Shown: positions 1 through 5,700 of the stretch, piece after piece
How the letters are laid out: each line of letters starts with the position of its first letter
Position numbering within the stretch: position 1 is the stretch's first letter
Source: an uncultured Eubacteriales bacterium
GTDB taxonomy: Bacteria; Bacillota; Clostridia; Oscillospirales; Oscillospiraceae
Length of the DNA stretch: 5,925 bases
Assembly (NCBI GenBank): GCA_949744025.1
Contig: CATJWA010000289.1
Coordinates: 1-5,925, forward strand
Reading direction: 5' to 3'
The notes under the pieces: model-generated
Told to the model about the DNA's origin: nothing
Database searches by the model: none
What the model saw: only the letters and a program-made list of their open reading frames with translations
Translations under genes and position numbers: made by a program

Positions 1-643
1 GCAGGTATTTTTGATGGACGAGCCGCTGTCCAACCTCGACGCAAAGCTCCGAAACCAGATGCGCACCGAGATTATCAAGCTGCGCAAGCGGATAAACACC
101 ACCTTTGTCTACGTCACCCACGACCAGACCGAGGCCATGACCCTCGGCGACCGCATAGTGATAATGAAGGACGGCTTTATCCAGCAGATAGGCACGCCCC
201 AGGAGGTTTTCAACCACCCGAAAAACCTGTTCGTCGCCGGCTTCATCGGCATGCCGCAGATGAACATTTTCACTCAGGCGCGGCTCGTGGTCAGGGACGG
301 GACCTACTTCGTGGACCTGTTAGGCGAGCACATCCGCCTGCCGGAGAGCAAGCAGGCCGCCGCGCGGGAGAAAAATTTGGGTGAGCGGGACGTAATTGTC
401 GGCGTGCGTCCGGCACACACGCAGCTGTCCTCCTCCGGAATAGCCGCCGAGGTCGATGTCACCGAGATGATGGGCAGCGAGCTGTACGTCCATCTCAACG
501 CCTCGGGCAATGACATCATCGCAGTGGTGACTGTAACCGGCACGGAGCAGCTTCTTCCCCAGCCCGGCGCGCCGGTGCATATCTCCATGCTTCCTGAGCT
601 GCTGCACATTTTTGACCGGCAGAGCGAGGAAAACCTTTTCTGA
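1..643 (+). CDS. Sugar ABC transporter ATP-binding protein, MalK/MsmK/UgpC type (5'-truncated by window)
   Basis: This is the C-terminal part of the cytoplasmic ATPase that powers an ABC importer, probably for oligosaccharides or another carbohydrate. The open frame runs in from the window edge (first full codon at base 2), so the true start, Walker A and LSGGQ signature lie upstream. About 213 residues are visible, against roughly 370 for the family. Seen directly are Walker B with the catalytic glutamate (VFLMDEP, bases 5-25), the D-loop SNLD (29-40) and the H-loop histidine in YVTHDQTEAMTL (His at 119-121). After these comes the GTPQEVFNHPKNLFVAGFIG stretch typical of the MalK/UgpC subgroup, then a C-terminal TOBE-like regulatory region ending at TGA 641-643. 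The following malQ gene favours a maltodextrin-type substrate, but MsmK/UgpC-type ATPases often serve several transporters, so the substrate is inferred. The family call is secure. Confidence 0.93.
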   Translation, partial: QVFLMDEPLSNLDAKLRNQMRTEIIKLRKRINTTFVYVTHDQTEAMTLGDRIVIMKDGFIQQIGTPQEVFNHPKNLFVAGFIGMPQMNIFTQARLVVRDGTYFVDLLGEHIRLPESKQAAAREKNLGERDVIVGVRPAHTQLSSSGIAAEVDVTEMMGSELYVHLNASGNDIIAVVTVTGTEQLLPQPGAPVHISMLPELLHIFDRQSEENLF

Positions 644-660
644 GCGCCGGCGCTGCCGGC
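643..660 (+). other. GC-rich inverted repeat right after the ABC ATPase stop
   Basis: GCCGGC (646-651) and GCCGGC (655-660) can pair across a GCT loop, and AGCGCCGGCGCT (643-654) is itself a perfect 12-base palindrome. No T-run follows, so it does not qualify as a classical intrinsic terminator. It could be a 3'-end stabilising hairpin, a weak transcription pause between the ATPase and malQ, or chance in GC-rich DNA. Confidence 0.3.
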
Positions 661-702
661 TGTATTAACGGTGATAGTAATAAATAAAAAATCTGCATTT
701 GC

Positions 703-708
703 AGGGGG
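703..708 (+). promoter_or_regulatory. Ribosome binding site supporting the TTG start of malQ
   Basis: AGGGGG lies 9 bases upstream of TTG 718. The ATG at 710 reaches a stop after three codons, and the in-frame ATG at 739 would remove the conserved RASGIIMH start of the family, so this site supports TTG as the start. The site overlaps the right arm of a short inverted repeat, CTGCA-TT-TGCAG (693-704), which might weakly mask it. Confidence 0.6.
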
Positions 709-717
709 AATGAGAGC

Positions 718-2196
718 TTGAGAGCAAGCGGCATAATCATGCACATAACCAGCCTGCCGTCACGTCACGGCGTTGGAACCTTCGGACAGGCGGCGCACGA
801 CTTTGTGGACTTCCTCGCCGCGTCGCGCCAGAGCTATTGGGAAATACTGCCGCTCGGCCACACCGGCTGCGGCGACTCGCCCTATCAGACCTTCTCCGCC
901 TTCGCGGGGAATCCCTATCTGATAGACCTGGACCTTCTTGCCGGGGAGGGACTGCTCACCCGCGGCGAGATTGAGGGCGTGGACTGGGGCGGCGACCCCG
1001 CGCGCGTGGATTACGGCCGGCTGTGGGAGCACCGCTTCGCGGCGCTGCGCGCCGCCTTTAAGCGTGCCGCGGGGCGGGACGTTCAGGCAGTGAAGGACTT
1101 CACCCGCGAGAACGTGTACTGGCTGCCCGACTACGCGCTTTTTATGGCGCTGAAAATGCGCTTCGGCGGCCTGCCGTGGACCGAGTGGCCGGACGGGCTG
1201 CGTCTGTGCCGGGCCGCGGAGCTTAACCGCTGCCGCGCCGAGCTGCGCGAGGACGTGGAGTTTTTCACGTGGGTGCAGTATACCTTTTTCCGCCAGTGGC
1301 GGGACCTGCGCGCCTACGCCCACTCAAGGAACGTGCAGATAATAGGTGACGTGCCGATATACGTGCCGCTCGACTCCGCGGACGTGTGGGCGCACCCTGA
1401 GTATTTCCAGCTTGACGCCGACCGCCGGCCGAAATTCGTGGCGGGCGTACCGCCGGACTATTTCTGCGCGGACGGACAGCTCTGGGGCAACCCGCTGTAT
1501 GACTGGAAGCAGATGATGAGCGACGGCTATGTCTGGTGGCTCAAGCGCATTGCCGCGGCGGGCAAGCTCTTTGACGTGATACGCTTCGACCATTTCCGCG
1601 GACTGGACAGCTACTGGGCCGTACCCGCTGGGGACAAAACCGCGGTCAACGGGAAATGGGTCGAGGGTCCGGCCAGCCATTTCATATACGCGCTGAAAAC
1701 CGCCTTTCCGGAGCTCCGCCTTATAGCCGAGGACCTGGGACTGCTGACCGAGAGCGTGAGAAGCCTGCGCCGCTCATCGGGCTTTCCGGGAATGAAGGTG
1801 CTGGAATTTGCTTTCAGCGCCGGCGGCGACAGCTATTACCTGCCGCACCGGCACTGGAAGGACTCGGTATGCTTTACCGGCACGCACGACAACGCCCCGC
1901 TCAGGCAGTTTGTTGAGGAGATGCCGGACGCGGACCGAGAGTTTATGACGAAGTATCTGGGACTCAACGAGGCCGAGGGCTATGTCTGGGGCCTGCTGCG
2001 CGCGGGAATGTGCTCGGTGTGCGAGCTGTTCATCGCGCAGATGCAGGACTACCTTGAGCTCGGCGCGGACTCCCGCATGAACCAGCCGGGCACCGTGGGC
2101 GAAAACTGGCGCTGGCGCGTTCTGCCCGGCGCGCTGACGCCGGAGCTGGCCGAGCGGATAGGCGCGATGACGAAAATGTTCGGCCGCGCCCAGTGA
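718..2196 (+). CDS. malQ: 4-alpha-glucanotransferase (amylomaltase, disproportionating enzyme), GH77
   Basis: This cytoplasmic enzyme moves alpha-1,4-glucan segments between malto-oligosaccharides, releasing glucose and making longer chains for phosphorylases. At 492 residues it has the usual length of bacterial MalQ. The N-terminus RASGIIMHITSLPSRHGVGT is typical of GH77 and fixes the TTG start at 718. The three catalytic carboxylates are visible with normal family spacing: nucleophile Asp291 in RFDHFRG, acid/base Glu338 in LIAEDLG, and transition-state Asp391 in GTHDN. The C-terminal RMNQPGTVGENWRWR block is also diagnostic. No key residue is missing. The gene follows the sugar ABC ATPase by 74 bases with no clear terminator or promoter between them, so co-transcription is likely, and the pairing points to malto-oligosaccharide use. 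Long open frames on the opposite strand within the gene are GC-driven shadows. Confidence 0.97.
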   Translation: MRASGIIMHITSLPSRHGVGTFGQAAHDFVDFLAASRQSYWEILPLGHTGCGDSPYQTFSAFAGNPYLIDLDLLAGEGLLTRGEIEGVDWGGDPARVDYGRLWEHRFAALRAAFKRAAGRDVQAVKDFTRENVYWLPDYALFMALKMRFGGLPWTEWPDGLRLCRAAELNRCRAELREDVEFFTWVQYTFFRQWRDLRAYAHSRNVQIIGDVPIYVPLDSADVWAHPEYFQLDADRRPKFVAGVPPDYFCADGQLWGNPLYDWKQMMSDGYVWWLKRIAAAGKLFDVIRFDHFRGLDSYWAVPAGDKTAVNGKWVEGPASHFIYALKTAFPELRLIAEDLGLLTESVRSLRRSSGFPGMKVLEFAFSAGGDSYYLPHRHWKDSVCFTGTHDNAPLRQFVEEMPDADREFMTKYLGLNEAEGYVWGLLRAGMCSVCELFIAQMQDYLELGADSRMNQPGTVGENWRWRVLPGALTPELAERIGAMTKMFGRAQ

Positions 2197-2215
2197 AGGT
2201 GGGAGCCGATTTCAC

Positions 2216-2244
2216 TTGCAATGAGAGGCAATCAATGGTAAACT
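2216..2244 (+). promoter_or_regulatory. Candidate promoter of the XRE-membrane regulator
   Basis: TTGCAA (2216-2221) and TAAACT (2239-2244) are separated by 17 bases, and each matches the sigma-A consensus at four of six positions. This would place the transcription start near 2251, just before a perfect inverted repeat. TATTAT at 2250-2255 is an alternative -10 but has no well-spaced -35. The prediction is by eye and moderate at best. Confidence 0.4.
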
Positions 2245-2258
2245 GACTCTATTATCCG

Positions 2259-2273
2259 GCCGCACCGTGCGGC
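2259..2273 (+). promoter_or_regulatory. Perfect inverted repeat in the XRE gene leader, possible operator
   Basis: GCCGCAC and GTGCGGC flank a single central C, giving a 15-base near-palindrome six bases before the Shine-Dalgarno sequence. XRE/Cro-type regulators commonly bind such short dyads as dimers and often repress themselves, so an autoregulatory operator is a reasonable inference. It could instead act as an RNA hairpin (six base pairs, CCG loop) affecting translation. Chance is also possible, because the repeat is GC-rich. Confidence 0.4.
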
Positions 2274-2279
2274 TCAGAC

Positions 2280-2284
2280 AGGAG
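2280..2284 (+). promoter_or_regulatory. Ribosome binding site for the GTG start at 2292
   Basis: AGGAG is a good Shine-Dalgarno core, 7 bases before GTG 2292. No in-frame ATG lies close downstream before the HTH domain begins, so the site fixes the non-ATG start. Confidence 0.7.
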
Positions 2285-2291
2285 CGAGAGA

Positions 2292-2873
2292 GTGGACGAA
2301 CTTAAGCTTATCACCGCGAGCAACCTTATAAAGCTGCGCACGGACGCCGGCATGACGCAGGCCGAGCTTGGCTCCAGACTCAATTACTCCGACAAAACCG
2401 TCTCCAAATGGGAGCGGGCGGAGTCGGTGCCCGACGCCTTTGTGCTCAAGCAGCTCGGCGAAATTTTCGGCGTGTCGGTGGACTATCTGCTGAGCGAGCA
2501 CGACGAATGGGAGCATGCGCCAAGGCAGGGGCAGGGCAAAAAGACAAGCTTCAGCACCGGCGTGGTGACGCTTGTGTCCGTCATGGGAATATGGACTTTG
2601 GCGGTGTTCATGTTCGTGATATTCTGGATTCTCGGCAGCCTGCAATGGATAATCTTCGCCGCCGCCGTGCCGGTTACGGTGATAACGCTGCTGGTGTTCA
2701 ACTGCGTCTGGCGCCAGGGCAGGAACAATGTATGGATAGTCGCGGCCCTGGTGCTGAGCGTGTTCCTGCTTATCTATCTCACGCTGCTCAGGTTCAATCT
2801 CTGGCAGCTCTTTCTGGTGCTGATACCCGCGGAGATAATCGTTTTTCTGAGCTTCCGGATAAGGCGGGGCTGA
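2292..2873 (+). CDS. XRE-family HTH regulator with C-terminal four-helix membrane region
   Basis: This 193-residue protein combines a DNA-binding domain with a membrane anchor. Residues 7-67 form a Cro/C1-type helix-turn-helix: TQAELGSRLNYSDKTVSKWE (22-41) covers the two HTH helices, and the region ends in the FGVSVDYLL motif common in Firmicute XRE proteins. A charged linker (about 68-89) leads to four hydrophobic stretches of membrane-helix length, near 91-115, 117-139, 147-166 and 170-188, ending in a basic tail (RIRRG). No ligand-binding domain is recognisable, so the signal and targets are unknown. The layout suggests a membrane-tethered regulator; such proteins are common in Clostridia and poorly characterised. 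GTG is the start, with AGGAG upstream. Its own candidate promoter and a strong terminator make it a monocistronic unit, possibly self-regulated through the dyad at 2259-2273. Confidence 0.88.
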   Translation: MDELKLITASNLIKLRTDAGMTQAELGSRLNYSDKTVSKWERAESVPDAFVLKQLGEIFGVSVDYLLSEHDEWEHAPRQGQGKKTSFSTGVVTLVSVMGIWTLAVFMFVIFWILGSLQWIIFAAAVPVTVITLLVFNCVWRQGRNNVWIVAALVLSVFLLIYLTLLRFNLWQLFLVLIPAEIIVFLSFRIRRG

Positions 2874-2887
2874 AAGACTTGAAAATC

Positions 2888-2918
2888 AAGGACTCTACTA
2901 ATTGTAGAGTCCTTTTCT
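2888..2918 (+). terminator. Strong intrinsic terminator after the XRE gene
   Basis: An 11-bp perfect stem pairs AAGGACTCTAC (2888-2898) with GTAGAGTCCTT (2904-2914) across a TAATT loop, and is followed by a T-rich tail (TTTTCT, 2913-2918). It begins 15 bases after the stop codon at 2871-2873. The A-rich stretch before the stem may let it act in both directions. Confidence 0.92.
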
Positions 2919-2928
2919 CACGCTCTCT

Positions 2929-2955
2929 GCGGCATAGACCGTGATTCTACGCCGC
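2929..2955. other. Imperfect inverted repeat in the non-coding gap before degV
   Basis: GCGGCATAGA (2929-2938) pairs with TCTACGCCGC (2946-2955) across a seven-base loop, with one A-C mismatch. No T-run follows on either strand, so it is not a standard terminator. It lies between the XRE terminator and the candidate degV promoter. It may be an operator-like dyad, a small structured element or a decayed repeat; nothing in the sequence decides between these. The rest of the 2919-3084 gap holds no credible ORF. Confidence 0.35.
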
Positions 2956-2993
2956 GCTTTCCGATGAGTAGAGCGCCCGCGTGAGGCAGTAGC

Positions 2994-3023
2994 TTGCTTT
3001 TCTGCGCGCAGGTCGGGTAGAAT
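2994..3023 (+). promoter_or_regulatory. Candidate promoter of the DegV/FakB gene
   Basis: TTGCTT (2994-2999) and TAGAAT (3018-3023) are separated by 18 bases. The -10 matches the sigma-A consensus at five of six positions; the -35 keeps only the TTG core. Transcription would start near 3030, giving a leader of about 55 bases. That leader contains GGGCGT (3026-3031) and ACGCCC (3052-3057), which could pair in a weak hairpin. Confidence 0.45.
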
Positions 3024-3084
3024 AGGGGCGTGAAAACAAAACGCGGCATTTACGCCCGCCGCGGGACATATTGGGGGTTAAGCA

Positions 3085-3972
3085 ATGAGCAACTATGTAC
3101 TGAGCTGCTGCTCGACGGCAGATTTGAGTAAGGAGCATTTTGAAAGCCGTGATATCCACTACATCTGCTTTCACTACGCGCTCGACGGAACGGACTATCC
3201 CGACGACCTCGGCCAGAGCATACCCTTTGATGAATTTTACCGTCGCATGGCCAACGGCGCGGAGACAAAGACCTCGCAGATAAACATCTCCGAGTATTTA
3301 GCCCATTTTGAGCGCTTTCTGTCCCAGGGCAAGGACATTCTGCATGTCAGCCTCTCCTCGGGAATCTCCGGCACCGTAAGCTCTGCCGAGAGCGCGGCGC
3401 TCATCGCCCGCGAGCGTCACCCCGAGAGAAAAATTTACATTGTGGACTCCCTGGGCGCCTCCTCGGGCTACGGACTCATAATGGATACGCTGGCAGATTT
3501 GCGCGACGGCGGCATGGAGCTTGACAAGCTGCACGAGTGGATAAAGGACCACCGTCTGGAGCTGCACCACTGGTTTTTCTCCACGGACCTGACCTTCTAC
3601 GTCAAGGGAGGCCGGATTTCCAAGGCGGCCGGACTTTTTGGCGGCGTGCTGGGCATCTGTCCGCTGCTGAACATGGACAATCTCGGCCGGCTGATACCGC
3701 GGGCAAAAATCCGCACGAAGAAAAAGGTCATAAGCGAGATAGTAGACCGCATGGAGCGCTATGCCCGCGGCGGGCTGGACTATGACGGCAAGTGCTATAT
3801 CTCCATGTCCGCGTGCATGGACGACGCGCGCGCCGTGGCCGACCTTGTCGAGCAGCGGTTTAAAAAGCTCAACGGCAAGGTTGAGATAAACTGGATAGGC
3901 ACGACTATCGGAAGCCATACAGGCCCGGGTACTGTCGCGCTGTTTTTCTGGGGAGACAAGCGGGAAAACTGA
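3085..3972 (+). CDS. DegV family fatty-acid-binding protein (FakB-like)
   Basis: DegV/FakB proteins are cytoplasmic carriers that bind one fatty acid and present it to the kinase FakA, which makes acyl-phosphate for phospholipid synthesis. The 295-residue length fits the family (about 280-290). Family motifs are visible in order: an N-terminal beta strand with STADL (10-14), the TSQ motif (63-65), LSSGISGT (90-97), the IVDS strand (119-122), KGGRIS (174-179) and the C-terminal HTGPGT loop (278-283). TSQ and SSG are the regions known to contact the fatty acid carboxylate. The ATG at 3085 has GGGGG (3073-3077) at a good distance. The gene appears monocistronic, with its own candidate promoter and a terminator at 4069-4097. 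No FakA partner is in the window. The family is certain; the FakB role is probable because many DegV paralogues differ in lipid preference. PlsY nearby supports it. Confidence 0.93.
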   Translation: MSNYVLSCCSTADLSKEHFESRDIHYICFHYALDGTDYPDDLGQSIPFDEFYRRMANGAETKTSQINISEYLAHFERFLSQGKDILHVSLSSGISGTVSSAESAALIARERHPERKIYIVDSLGASSGYGLIMDTLADLRDGGMELDKLHEWIKDHRLELHHWFFSTDLTFYVKGGRISKAAGLFGGVLGICPLLNMDNLGRLIPRAKIRTKKKVISEIVDRMERYARGGLDYDGKCYISMSACMDDARAVADLVEQRFKKLNGKVEINWIGTTIGSHTGPGTVALFFWGDKREN

Positions 3973-4068
3973 GCGCATATCAAGATTTTTTAACGAAGCC
4001 AACGGCGGTTTTGGCCGGAAAGCTGTGTGCGAGGCTATTGGTGCCGCTTCTAAGGTTTCACCGAAATT

Positions 4069-4097
4069 TTCTGCCGCCTGACGGCGGCAGAATTTTT
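4069..4097 (+). terminator. Strong intrinsic terminator after degV (possible trhA leader attenuator)
   Basis: TTCTGCCGCC (4069-4078) pairs with GGCGGCAGAA (4083-4092) over a TGAC loop, followed by TTTTT (4093-4097). Pairing can extend outward: CGAAA (4062-4066) and TTTCG (4095-4099) are complementary beyond two T-T mismatches. It lies 96 bases after the degV stop and 35 bases before the trhA start. It may therefore end degV transcription only, or also regulate read-through into trhA. Bases 3973-4068 upstream contain no credible ORF. Confidence 0.85.
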
Positions 4098-4114
4098 CGA
4101 CGGTTTTTTCGTCG
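4098..4114 (+). other. Small hairpin just upstream of the trhA ribosome binding site
   Basis: CGACG (4098-4102) and CGTCG (4110-4114) can pair over a GTTTTTT loop. The hairpin lies directly after the T-run of the preceding terminator and three bases before the Shine-Dalgarno AAAGGAG (4117-4123). It is short, and its five-base outer arm overlaps the extended pairing of the terminator, so the two structures could compete. Confidence 0.3.
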
Positions 4115-4132
4115 GGAAAGGAGAATTTTGCT

Positions 4133-4813
4133 ATGGAGCACATAAGAAGAACGCCACTCAGAGAGCGGATTATGCCCGCCTACAGCTCGGGAGAGGAAAT
4201 CATGAACATGGTCACGCACATCGTCGGCGGAGCGCTTGGCATCGTGGTGCTGGTGCTGGGCGTGGTCATCGCGGCGCGGCGGCACAACGTCTACGGCGTG
4301 ACGGGCTGCGCGATATACGGCGCTTCAATGATTTGCCTTTACGCCGTTTCGAGCGTGTACCACGGACTGTCCGACAGCCCCGGCAAGCGCGTTATGCAGG
4401 TTATCGACCACTGCACCATCTACCTGCTCATTGCCGGCACCTATACGCCCATCATGCTCTCCGCCGTGCGGCCGGAGCATCCCGCGCTGGCCTGGACCGT
4501 GTTCGGCTGCGAGTGCGGCCTGGCGCTTATGGCCTCGGCGTTCACGGCCATTGACCTGAAGAAATACAGCCGCCTTTCCATGGCCTGCTATATCGGCATG
4601 GGCTGGTTTATAATTCTTGCGCTCCGCCCCACAATTCAGGCCCTGACCCTCCGCGGCTTCATGTGGCTGCTGGCCGGCGGCATTGCCTACACAATAGGCG
4701 CCGTACTCTACGCGCTGGGCAAAAAGAGGCGGTATTTCCACAGTGTGTTCCACATTTTCGTGGTCCTCGGCAGCGCGCTGCAGGCCGTGTGTATCCTCTG
4801 CTACGCGATATGA
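4133..4813 (+). CDS. trhA: Hemolysin III / TrhA family membrane protein (PAQR superfamily)
   Basis: This 226-residue integral membrane protein belongs to the bacterial HlyIII/TrhA branch of the PAQR (adiponectin/progestin receptor-like) superfamily. Seven hydrophobic segments can be traced after a short polar N-terminus. The superfamily signature is intact: E22/N25/T28/H29 in EEIMNMVTH, S73 and H77 in SSVYH, D92 in DHCTIYLLIAGTYTP, and H203 and H207 in HSVFH. By comparison with adiponectin receptors, H77, H203 and H207 should bind zinc and D92 should lie near the site, suggesting hydrolase-like chemistry on a lipid amide or similar substrate; this is inferred. The hemolysin name is historical. 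E. coli TrhA has been linked to membrane homeostasis. ATG 4133 is supported by AAAGGAG nine bases upstream. No clear dedicated promoter was found, so read-through from degV is possible. The true substrate is unknown. Confidence 0.93.
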   Translation: MEHIRRTPLRERIMPAYSSGEEIMNMVTHIVGGALGIVVLVLGVVIAARRHNVYGVTGCAIYGASMICLYAVSSVYHGLSDSPGKRVMQVIDHCTIYLLIAGTYTPIMLSAVRPEHPALAWTVFGCECGLALMASAFTAIDLKKYSRLSMACYIGMGWFIILALRPTIQALTLRGFMWLLAGGIAYTIGAVLYALGKKRRYFHSVFHIFVVLGSALQAVCILCYAI

Positions 4814-4850
4814 TGAAGCTGCACTGATTTGGAAAGATAAAATTCAAAAT

Positions 4851-4883
4851 TTGTTCACGAATTAGCGTGTGATATGCTATAAG
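4851..4883 (+). promoter_or_regulatory. Promoter of plsY with extended -10
   Basis: TGCTATAAG (4875-4883) is an extended -10: a TG one base upstream of TATAAG, which matches the consensus at five of six positions. The -35 is weaker, with TTCACG (4854-4859) at 18 bases or TTGTTC (4851-4856) at 21. The surrounding 4820-4930 stretch is clearly AT-rich, unlike the genes, with A/T tracts upstream of the -35. Transcription should start near 4890, giving a leader of about 44 bases before ATG 4934. Confidence 0.65.
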
Positions 4884-4933
4884 ATGATGCTGTGAAATTT
4901 AAAAATTCTTAAGGAAATATAAGGTACGGGAAA

Positions 4934-5542
4934 ATGCTGAGGTATGTTATTATTGCAGTCATTGCCTATCTTTTGGGCTCAATAAGCGTTGCGGTGCTGC
5001 TCACGCGCGACAGGTTGGGCAGCGACGTGAGAAAGCAGGGCAGCGGAAACGCGGGGGCGACGAATGTCGCGCGTGTTTTCGGAATGAAGGCGGGAGTGGT
5101 CACCCTGCTCGGCGACATGGTCAAGGCGGCGCTGTCCGGACTTGCCGGCTGGCTGATAGGCGGAGAGACCGGACTTGCCGTAGCCTGCCTGGCCTGCCTT
5201 GTCGGCCACTGCTGGCCGGTTTATTTCGGCTTTAAGGGCGGCAAGGGCGTGTCCGTGGCCGGCTGCATAGCCCTGCTGCTTGACTGGCGCTTTTTCCTCG
5301 CGCTGGTGGCCTGGTTTGCGATAATGGCGATTTTGTCGCGCAGGGTGTCCTTTGTCTCGTGCAGCTCGGCGGTGGTGTATCCTCTGCTGTACTGGGCATT
5401 CAACCGCGGCATGAGCATACAGCTTGCCGTATGTATCATAATTGCCCTTATCGTGCTGATTCTGCACAGGGGAAACATATCGCGCCTTATCCACGGCACC
5501 GAGCCGGTTTTCAAGGCGAAAGAGGAGAAAAGAAAAGAATAA
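4934..5542 (+). CDS. plsY: Acyl-phosphate:glycerol-3-phosphate acyltransferase PlsY
   Basis: PlsY is an integral membrane enzyme that transfers an acyl chain from acyl-phosphate to position 1 of glycerol-3-phosphate, making lysophosphatidic acid, the first committed step of phospholipid synthesis. The 202-residue length is normal. Family motifs are complete: LGSISVA near the N-terminus (14-20), GSGNAGATNVARVFG (36-50), His92 in VGHCWPVYFGFKGGKGV with the KGGKGV loop at 101-106, and the C-terminal HRGNISRLIHGTE (178-190). Several hydrophobic segments lie between the loops, and the tail is strongly charged (KAKEEKRKE). ATG 4934 is preceded by TAAGG (4920-4924). The gene has its own promoter and is the only complete gene of its unit. 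The DegV/FakB gene two positions upstream would feed the same acyl-phosphate pool. Confidence 0.97.
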   Translation: MLRYVIIAVIAYLLGSISVAVLLTRDRLGSDVRKQGSGNAGATNVARVFGMKAGVVTLLGDMVKAALSGLAGWLIGGETGLAVACLACLVGHCWPVYFGFKGGKGVSVAGCIALLLDWRFFLALVAWFAIMAILSRRVSFVSCSSAVVYPLLYWAFNRGMSIQLAVCIIIALIVLILHRGNISRLIHGTEPVFKAKEEKRKE

Positions 5543-5562
5543 ATTATAAAAGCCTCGCATTT

Positions 5563-5597
5563 AGAAACTGTTAGCGGCTTTGCCGCTTACAGTTTCT
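5563..5597. repeat. Long hairpin 1 downstream of plsY
   Basis: A 16-position stem runs from AGAAACTG (5563-5570) through AGCGGC (5573-5578), across a TTT loop, to GCCGCT (5582-5587) and CAGTTTCT (5590-5597), with a single T-T mismatch (5572/5588). It begins 20 bases after the plsY stop. No T-run follows, so it may protect the 3' end of the plsY mRNA rather than terminate it. Confidence 0.7.
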
Positions 5598-5644
5598 TAA
5601 GACAGAGTAGAGTTCGCGCCCGCAGGCGCCATGCAAGCGAGCAA

Positions 5645-5661
5645 CCGCCGCAAAGCGGCGG
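5645..5661. repeat. GC-only hairpin in the centre of the palindromic block
   Basis: CCGCCGC (5645-5651) pairs perfectly with GCGGCGG (5655-5661) over an AAA loop. GAG (5639-5641) and CTC (5662-5664) may extend the stem around a bulged CAA. It lies between the two TTT-loop hairpins and has the arm order reversed relative to them. Confidence 0.6.
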
Positions 5662-5700
5662 CTCTTAGCGAGTCGCAGGCGCGTAGCGGAGCGAAGCCCC

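Noticed and set aside
760..1680. Two long - strand open frames inside malQ
   Set aside because: malQ has all its catalytic motifs in the + strand frame. The antisense translations have biased, domain-free composition typical of shadow ORFs in GC-rich DNA.
2192..2216. Terminator between malQ and the XRE gene
   Set aside because: AGTGAA (2192-2197) and TTCACT (2211-2216) can pair, but the stem is short and AT-rich, the loop is 13 bases, and no T-run follows.
2408..2944. 178-codon + strand frame overlapping the XRE gene and its terminator
   Set aside because: It reads through the HTH/membrane gene in another frame and through the terminator hairpin. It has no convincing start signal and no domain.
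2919..3084. tRNA or known riboswitch in the gap before degV
   Set aside because: No cloverleaf, T-loop or CCA-like end was seen, and the hairpins do not match a riboswitch consensus I can recognise.
3298..4143. 281-codon open frame on the - strand opposite degV
   Set aside because: It overlaps the strongly supported degV gene almost entirely, runs across the terminator, and its translation shows no recognisable domain. It is a GC-driven shadow frame.
4979..5560. 193-codon - strand frame opposite plsY
   Set aside because: plsY is unambiguous in the + frame. The antisense product lacks any recognisable feature.
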